In this document: positions 58,823 through 64,000 of the stretch, piece after piece
Position numbering within the stretch: position 1 is the stretch's first letter
How the letters are laid out: each line of letters begins with the position of its first letter
From: Ruminococcus flavefaciens 007c
GTDB taxonomy: Bacteria; Bacillota; Clostridia; Oscillospirales; Ruminococcaceae
NCBI RefSeq assembly: GCF_000571935.1
Contig: NZ_ATAX01000028.1
Location: 67,001-131,000, forward strand
DNA: 64,000 nt
Direction of reading: 5' to 3'
Translations under genes and position numbers: made by a program
Notes under the pieces: model-generated
Told to the model about the DNA's origin: nothing
The model's input: only the letters and a program-made list of their open reading frames with translations
The model's database searches: none

Positions 58823-60712
58823 TTAGCTGAGTTCAAACATACCCGTATACAGCTGATAATACTTGCCCTGCCGCGCTATGAGCTCACTGTGGCTGCCGCG
58901 TTCGATTATCCTTCCCTGCTCAAGTACCATGATCGCATGGGAATTGCGTACAGTAGAAAGCCTGTGAGCTATGACGAACACCGTTCTGCCCTCCATAAGA
59001 GAGTCCATGCCCTTCTCGATAAGAGCCTCTGTACGGGTATCTATAGAGCTTGTGGCCTCGTCCAGGATAAGCACAGGCGGATCCGCAACAGCTGCTCTCG
59101 CAATGGCAAGAAGCTGCCTCTGTCCCTGGGAAAGATTGGCTCCGTCAGCAGTAAGCATTGTATCATAGCCGTTTTCAAGGTGCCTGATGAAGCTGTCCGC
59201 ATTGGCAAGCCTTGCAGCAGCGTAGACCTCCTCGTCGGTGGCGTCAAGCTTTCCGTAACGGATATTCTCCATGACAGTGCCGGTGAAAAGGTGGGTGTCC
59301 TGAAGAACTATGGACTGCGAACGGCGCAGGTCGGCCTTCTTTATCTTGTTTATGTTTATGCCGTCGTAGCGTATCTTGCCCTCTGGCACATCATAGAAGC
59401 GGTTTATGAGATTGATGATAGTTGTCTTGCCTGCTCCCGTAGAACCTACAAAGGCTATCTTCTGACCGGGCTTGGCATAGAGGGAGATGCCGTTGAGGAC
59501 TGTCTTGCCGGGCTCGTATCCGAACACCACATCGTCAAATTCAACGTTGCCCCGCACCTCAGTATAAGTAACGGTCCCGTCAGCCTTGTGGGGATGTCTC
59601 CACGCCCAGTGTCCCGTGCGCCTGTCGGTCTCGGTGATCTTGCCGTCGGGAGCTATCTCGGCATTTACCAGAGTAACGTAGCCGTTATCGGTCTCGGGCT
59701 CCTCGTCTATAACGCGGAATATACGCTCGGCACCTGCCAGAGCGGTGAGCACCGAATTCAGCTGCTGGGATACCTGTGTTATAGGCTGCGAGAAGGAACG
59801 GGTATACTGAAGATACGATATTACCGTTCCGATAGTCATGCCTCCTATGTGCTTTACTGCGAAGATACCTCCCACTATGGCCGTAACTGCATAGTGTATA
59901 TACGAGAGATTGTTCATTATGGGCATGAGTATATTCGCAAAGGTATTGGCATGGGTAGCCGCCCTGCACAGCTCCTCGTTGAGAGCATCGAATTCCTCGC
60001 CTGCCTTTTCCTCGTGGCAGAATACCTTTACTACCTTCTGTCCGTCTATCATTTCCTCGATGTAGCCGTTCACGCTGCCGAGAGCCTTCTGCTGTGCGAT
60101 GAAGCCCTTGCTGCTGCGCGAACCCACAAAGCCGATGACCTTTATGATCACGAAAAGCATCGCTATCACTATAATGGTAAGACGCCAGCTGTATACCACC
60201 ATAACGATGAACACTCCCACGATGGTTATGGCGGAGCTTATGAACTGAGCGATACTGTTGCTCAGCATTTCGCGTACAGCGTCGGTATCATTTGTGTAGA
60301 GGCTCATCAACTCGCCGTGAGTATGCTTGTCGAAGAAGCGCACGGGCAGCATCTCCATCTTGTTGAAGAGATCGTTCCTTATGCGCATGAGCGTAGTCGT
60401 TGAGATCTTCATCATCATGCGCTGATAGAAGAATGACGAGACAGCTCCTATAGCATATATCACAGCCATTACCGTGAGAAGACCTATGAATCTGCCGTAA
60501 TTCCAGTGCCCCGTTTTAAGTGCATCACCGATATTGTCAAATATGGGCTTCAGCAGGTAGTTTCCCGCTATGCCCGCGCCCGAGCTGAAAAATATGCCTG
60601 CGACCACCAGTACGAACTGTATCCTGAAACCGTACATATAACCGAATATACGCTTCAGAGCCGCAAAGGCGTTTTCGGGCTTTGCCGCTGCTCTTTGTGT
60701 CTTGGGAGGCAT
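58823..60712 (-). CDS. ABC exporter half-transporter, catalytically complete subunit
   Basis: The 629-residue protein has six membrane helices (about 25-345) and a nucleotide-binding domain with Walker A GSTGAGKTT, signature LSQGQRQLL, Walker B and catalytic Glu in LILDEATSS, and the H-loop VIAHRLST. Between the halves, residues about 370-400 form an unusual inserted stretch (TETDRRTGHWAWRHPHKADG) typical of BmrD/YheH-like partners. It forms a heterodimer with the protein at 60712-62439, whose stop overlaps its start by one base. Likely cargoes are drugs, lipids or peptides; none can be read. Confidence 0.92.
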   Translation of the reverse strand: MPPKTQRAAAKPENAFAALKRIFGYMYGFRIQFVLVVAGIFFSSGAGIAGNYLLKPIFDNIGDALKTGHWNYGRFIGLLTVMAVIYAIGAVSSFFYQRMMMKISTTTLMRIRNDLFNKMEMLPVRFFDKHTHGELMSLYTNDTDAVREMLSNSIAQFISSAITIVGVFIVMVVYSWRLTIIVIAMLFVIIKVIGFVGSRSSKGFIAQQKALGSVNGYIEEMIDGQKVVKVFCHEEKAGEEFDALNEELCRAATHANTFANILMPIMNNLSYIHYAVTAIVGGIFAVKHIGGMTIGTVISYLQYTRSFSQPITQVSQQLNSVLTALAGAERIFRVIDEEPETDNGYVTLVNAEIAPDGKITETDRRTGHWAWRHPHKADGTVTYTEVRGNVEFDDVVFGYEPGKTVLNGISLYAKPGQKIAFVGSTGAGKTTIINLINRFYDVPEGKIRYDGININKIKKADLRRSQSIVLQDTHLFTGTVMENIRYGKLDATDEEVYAAARLANADSFIRHLENGYDTMLTADGANLSQGQRQLLAIARAAVADPPVLILDEATSSIDTRTEALIEKGMDSLMEGRTVFVIAHRLSTVRNSHAIMVLEQGRIIERGSHSELIARQGKYYQLYTGMFELS

Positions 60713-62439
60713 TACTCATCATCTCCCTTCTGCTGTGAGTCATATACCTCGCGGTATATCTCACTGGACTGCATGAGCTCCCGGTGGGTACCTATATCGG
60801 TTATCCTGCCGCCGTCCATGACGATAATGCGGTCAGCGTCCATTACCGAGGTTATACGCTGAGCTATGATGATGGTGGTAGTATCCGCCAGCTTTTCGCG
60901 GAATGCCTTTCTTATGCTGCTGTCCGTAGCGGTATCAACAGCACTGGTGGAGTCGTCCAGTATTATTATCCTCGGCCTTTTGAGCAGTGCCCTTGCAATA
61001 CATAGACGCTGCTTCTGACCGCCCGAAACGTTCACGCCACCCTGTCCGAGGTCGGTATCGTAGCCCTTGGGGAAGCTCATTATGAAATCGTGAGCACAGG
61101 CTGAGCGGCAGGCCTCGATGATCTCCTCGTCGGTGGCATTCTCGTCTCCCCAGCGGAGATTGTCCCTGATAGTTCCCGAGAAGAGCACGTTTTTCTGAAG
61201 TACCATAGCGACCTGACTTCTCAGGGTATCAAGAGAATACTCCCTGACGTCGTGACCGCCCACAAATACCTTTCCTTCCGTAGCGTCGTAAAGACGGGGT
61301 ATGAGCTGTACCAGAGATGTCTTTGAAGAGCCCGTACCGCCGATTATCCCTATGGTCTCGCCCGAATGTATATCCAGATCTATGTGATCCAGGGCAAGAT
61401 TACCCATATCGTCATAGTAGCTGAAGCTCACATTCTCAAAGCGGACGGAGCCGTCTCTTGCCCGCGCACCGGCGCCCTCGGGAGCTGTAATGGTGGGCTC
61501 TTCTGCAAGGACCTCATATATACGCTGAAGGGACGCTCTTGAGATAACGAACATTATGAAGAGCATGGAAAGCATCATCAGCGACATGAGTATCTGGCTC
61601 ACATACATGATGAAGCTGGACAGCTCGCCTGTCTCTATGTTACCGTTCACAGCCATATGGCCGCCGAAATAGAGTATAGCCGTTATGCTGGCATACATTA
61701 CCAGCTGCATGATCGGCATATTCATGACCACTAGCTTTTCCGCCGCGAACTGCGCAAGACGGACGCTGTTAGTATTCTCGCCGAAGCTTTTCTTCTCGTC
61801 CTCCTCACGGGCAAAGGCCTTTACCACACGTATGCCTACGAGGTTTTCCTGTATCTTTCCGTTCATTTCATCGTACTTCTTCAGCATCTTCTCAAACCGC
61901 GGATGAGCCTTTGAGATTATGAAGAACACCGCAAAAGCCAGAACGGGTATGGCAAACAGGAATACCACGGAAAGCCTTCTGTTCTGCCTTACTGCCATGA
62001 TCGTGGCGCATACCAGCATTATAGGCGAACGGAACGCCATGCGTATGAACATCATAAAGGCGTTCTGTACATTTGTAACGTCCGTTGTAAGACGGGTAGT
62101 CAGCGAGGCCGTGGAAAACTTATCCACGTTGGCAAATGAAAAGCCCTGCACCTTGCGGAAAAGTGCGCTGCGCAGGTTCTTGGCAAAGCCCATTGCCGCC
62201 ACTGCGCTGAACCGCGCCGCAAGAGCTCCGAAGCAAAGGGAACAGACCGACATGACTGCCATAAGGCCGCCCATTCCTGCCACATAGCCGATATTGCCTT
62301 TCCTTATTCCGTGATCTATTATGAGTCCCATTACCATTGGTATCAGGACCTCCATGAGTACCTCTCCCACAATGGTCAAAGGTGAGAGATAAGCCTCTTT
62401 TTTATACTTTCCTACATGAGAAAAAATAGTACTGTACAT
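60712..62439 (-). CDS. ABC exporter half-transporter with degenerate catalytic glutamate
   Basis: The 575-residue protein has six membrane helices (about 15-315) and a nucleotide-binding domain. Walker A reads GGTGSSKTSL, the signature is VSGGQKQRL, and Walker B ends IILDDSTSAVD with Asp in place of the catalytic Glu. The H-loop position reads IIAQRIT, Gln for His. This marks the degenerate subunit of a heterodimeric exporter of the BmrCD/TM287-288 kind. It is first in the operon, with a promoter at 62479-62507 and an inverted repeat at 62455-62471. Confidence 0.92.
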   Translation of the reverse strand: MYSTIFSHVGKYKKEAYLSPLTIVGEVLMEVLIPMVMGLIIDHGIRKGNIGYVAGMGGLMAVMSVCSLCFGALAARFSAVAAMGFAKNLRSALFRKVQGFSFANVDKFSTASLTTRLTTDVTNVQNAFMMFIRMAFRSPIMLVCATIMAVRQNRRLSVVFLFAIPVLAFAVFFIISKAHPRFEKMLKKYDEMNGKIQENLVGIRVVKAFAREEDEKKSFGENTNSVRLAQFAAEKLVVMNMPIMQLVMYASITAILYFGGHMAVNGNIETGELSSFIMYVSQILMSLMMLSMLFIMFVISRASLQRIYEVLAEEPTITAPEGAGARARDGSVRFENVSFSYYDDMGNLALDHIDLDIHSGETIGIIGGTGSSKTSLVQLIPRLYDATEGKVFVGGHDVREYSLDTLRSQVAMVLQKNVLFSGTIRDNLRWGDENATDEEIIEACRSACAHDFIMSFPKGYDTDLGQGGVNVSGGQKQRLCIARALLKRPRIIILDDSTSAVDTATDSSIRKAFREKLADTTTIIIAQRITSVMDADRIIVMDGGRITDIGTHRELMQSSEIYREVYDSQQKGDDE

Positions 62440-62454
62440 CTGTATTCCCCTTTC

Positions 62455-62471
62455 AGACTGAAAAACAGTCT
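62455..62471. repeat. Inverted repeat at the ABC exporter transcription start
   Basis: AGACTG and CAGTCT are separated by AAAAA on the plus strand, within a symmetric TT..AA context. It lies eight bases after the -10 element, a plausible operator for a MarR/TetR/GntR-type regulator. Confidence 0.55.
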
Positions 62472-62478
62472 AAATTTA

Positions 62479-62507
62479 ATTTTACCATTTATAATGTATC
62501 TTGTCAA
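62479..62507 (-). promoter_or_regulatory. Promoter of the heterodimeric ABC exporter
   Basis: TTGACA (62507-62502), 17-base spacer, TGG plus TAAAAT (62484-62479) on the minus strand. It is divergent from the CPBP promoter 24 bases away. Confidence 0.85.
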
Positions 62508-62531
62508 ATCGGCAGAAAAACGCCTTACTCC

Positions 62532-62560
62532 TTGACAAGAGCCGATTACTATTGTAAAAT
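62532..62560 (+). promoter_or_regulatory. Promoter of the CPBP protease gene
   Basis: TTGACA (62532-62537), 17-base spacer, TAAAAT (62555-62560). Its position excludes a translation start upstream of 62580. Confidence 0.88.
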
Positions 62561-62579
62561 AGAGAACGGAGGTGTTTTG

Positions 62580-63563
62580 ATGCTGAATTACAGACCAAAA
62601 ATGTTCGATGAAGCAGCAGGCTCCCACGCTTCAAAGAACATTTTCAAGATAATAATAAGCTTTATACTGGTATTCATAGTGATACTCATACTCGAGACCA
62701 TTCCCCCCGCCATCATCTCATGGGGAGCCATGAAGGAAGAAATGGCAAGGCTCTCGGCAGATGGCTTTTCGGGCAATGAATGGGAACTCTCCATGAAGGC
62801 ATCGCAGATAGTCTCAATGGATCCAAAGATAATGGTGCCCACGCTTTTCAGTACCATATTCGGCACTCTGGCAGCCATTTTCTACTGCCGCTGCATAGAG
62901 CTCAGACCTGTACGCTCCATGGGTGCAAGGAAAAAGGGCATTTTCGGCAGTTATTTCCTTGGCCTGCTGATAGGCGCGGCACTCATGTCTGTCATAGTGC
63001 TTCTCAGCAGTGTCACAGGCGCAAGCAGCACATCTGCCTGCAAAAATGTCAATTACTTTGTCATAGCGATGTTCTTCCTGGGCTTTGTGGTGCAGGGTAT
63101 GAGCGAGGAATTCATCTTCCGCGGCTACCTCATGACTACTATCGGAGGAAGCGGACATCATACCGCCCTTGCTGTGGGTATCAGCTCAGTGGGATTTGCA
63201 CTTGCCCATGCCACAAACCCCGGCTTTGGCCTTGTCCCCTTCATAAATCTTACCTTGTTCGGCGCATTTGCAGCTCTTTACATGATACTTTTCGATAATA
63301 TCTGGGGAGTTTCCGCTATACATTCCATGTGGAACTTCACTCAGGGAAATCTCTACGGCATCAGCGTCAGCGGCTCGGGAGACACCGAGTCGGTATTCCG
63401 CACCACAGCAGTCTCCTCAAAGGACTACATCACAGGCGGCGAATTCGGTATCGAAGGCAGCCTGTTCACGACGATCGCCCTTGGTATAGGCGTTGCAGCC
63501 GTTCTTGCGGCACTTTACAAAAAATCCTCGGCAGCGTCAAAAGCAGCGCAGCCTCAGGCATAA
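62580..63563 (+). CDS. CPBP family intramembrane metalloprotease
   Basis: The 327-residue membrane protein has about eight helices and the CPBP (CAAX protease/Abi) motifs: EEFIFRGYLMTT (motif 1, EExxxR), FALAHATNPG (motif 2, FxxxH) and AIHSMWNFTQ (motif 3, HxxxN). These residues form the glutamate/histidine active site of intramembrane CAAX-type proteases. In bacteria such proteins act in bacteriocin immunity or maturation. The start is fixed by GGAGG seven bases before the ATG and by the promoter. A second CPBP gene lies convergently at the right edge. Confidence 0.9.
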   Translation: MLNYRPKMFDEAAGSHASKNIFKIIISFILVFIVILILETIPPAIISWGAMKEEMARLSADGFSGNEWELSMKASQIVSMDPKIMVPTLFSTIFGTLAAIFYCRCIELRPVRSMGARKKGIFGSYFLGLLIGAALMSVIVLLSSVTGASSTSACKNVNYFVIAMFFLGFVVQGMSEEFIFRGYLMTTIGGSGHHTALAVGISSVGFALAHATNPGFGLVPFINLTLFGAFAALYMILFDNIWGVSAIHSMWNFTQGNLYGISVSGSGDTESVFRTTAVSSKDYITGGEFGIEGSLFTTIALGIGVAAVLAALYKKSSAASKAAQPQA

Positions 63564-63570
63564 AAACACA

Positions 63571-63606
63571 GCCCGTAAGCGGTACAGAACTGCTTACGGG
63601 CTTTTT
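63571..63606 (+). terminator. Terminator of the CPBP protease gene
   Basis: GCCCGTAAGC and GCTTACGGGC form ten perfect pairs with an 11-base loop and are followed by TTTTT (63602-63606). Confidence 0.93.
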
Positions 63607-63671
63607 GGCGCAAAAAAAGAGACGAAGGATATTTTTCGTCTCTCCTGCATCAGGCTGTGCATACAGCCTTT

Positions 63672-64000
63672 TTATTCCTTTGTTTCAAGTATGAGCAGCA
63701 CAAGATAGGTCAGCTGGAAAGCAAAGGCCAGTATGCAGCCCACAGAGGTCTTTGCTATGGAGAAGCCTCTCAGCTTCTGTGCGGGAGTGGACATTGGAAG
63801 TCTGCTGCCTTTGCGGAATATGATCAGGAATATAAGTCCTGCCACCGCAGCAATGATAACGACCAGAGCAACCGCAGCCTTTGCGGTATCGTATCCGTCA
63901 AGAAGTGACAATACAGTTACCATAGTATTTATGAAGATGTGCACGATGATCGAAGGAAGTATCGAATTGTGCTTCATGTCGATATGTCCCATGAATATGC
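63672..64000 (-). CDS. CPBP family intramembrane protease, C-terminal part (gene runs off the window)
   Basis: The visible frame stays open to the right edge; the Met at 63992 is not a convincing start because coding sequence (ATA TTC) continues upstream of it without a ribosome binding site. The fragment holds ILPSIIVHIFINTMVTVL, the CPBP motif 3 (HxxxN), and two further hydrophobic helices ending in LLILETKE. It is probably the last third of a protein related to the one at 62580-63563. Motifs 1 and 2 would lie outside. Confidence 0.7.
   Translation of the reverse strand, partial: IFMGHIDMKHNSILPSIIVHIFINTMVTVLSLLDGYDTAKAAVALVVIIAAVAGLIFLIIFRKGSRLPMSTPAQKLRGFSIAKTSVGCILAFAFQLTYLVLLILETKE

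Noticed and set aside
58889..60403. 504-codon open frame on the plus strand
   Set aside because: It lies exactly antisense to the ABC exporter gene, has no ribosome binding site, and its product resembles no family; it is a shadow of GC-rich codons.

Overview
The window looks like chromosome of a Gram-positive, anaerobic gut clostridium, most likely Ruminococcus or a close relative (Oscillospiraceae). The support is the S10-type ribosomal protein operon, GGAGG-type ribosome binding sites, TTGACA-N17-TATAAT promoters, a dockerin-bearing secreted protein (the cellulosome hallmark of ruminococci), lipoproteins and sortase-like anchors with no outer-membrane genes, and clostridial families such as DUF3793, DUF4190 and a FeoB-associated Cys-rich peptide. 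Identification is from reading the sequence; no search was run.

Layout. 1-6604 (minus strand): S10/spc ribosomal operon from rpsJ to rplE, with a strong extended -10 promoter at 6928-6956 and a terminator-like hairpin inside its leader. 7077-10307: a membrane acyltransferase and a membrane-anchored glycerophosphodiesterase. 10404-20270: a six-gene carbohydrate-import island (CBM-like/solute-binding fusion, NHL propeller, YIP1 membrane protein, large DUF5696 exoprotein, two permeases) from one promoter. 20718-22785 (plus): an ABC-2 ATPase/permease pair. 23068-27107: deoD, a Wzx-type flippase, and a DUF4190-DUF2752-DUF4190 trio. 27345-34570: a second transport island that joins two sugar permeases to an HlyD-like adaptor, a MacB-core-like protein and a propeller/solute-binding lipoprotein. 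35308-35629: tRNA-Gly, tRNA-Arg, tRNA-His. 35828-36682: a membrane XRE regulator. 37070-47580: an iron/electron-transfer island (two FeoA, FeoB, FeoB-associated peptide, DUF2325, DUF3793, flavodoxin, and two tandem copies of a Tp47-like surface protein plus a six-helix FMN-binding protein). 47756-55836: glycosyltransferase, MORN protein, CHAP amidase, HAD phosphatase, VanW protein, ECF sigma with putative anti-sigma, CAP-dockerin protein, YbjN-like protein. 56116-58709: a third pair of sugar permeases with a lipoprotein. 58823-62439: a heterodimeric ABC exporter divergent from a CPBP protease (62580-63563). A second CPBP protease enters from the right edge.

How genes work together. All three MalF/MalG-type permease pairs lack an ATPase gene, so they presumably share an MsmX-type ATPase encoded elsewhere. 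The two larger islands carry accessory extracytoplasmic proteins that ordinary sugar importers lack; the 27-34.6 kb island, with efflux-type adaptor parts and a palindromic operator over its promoter, is the best candidate for an undescribed system. The iron island reads as an extracellular flavin-based reductase pathway feeding Fe(II) to FeoB. Three DtxR/IdeR-like boxes (TTAG-N6-CTAA type) sit in its promoter and intergenic regions. The two Tp47-like proteins carry a DAVSSATT motif that resembles a covalent flavinylation site.
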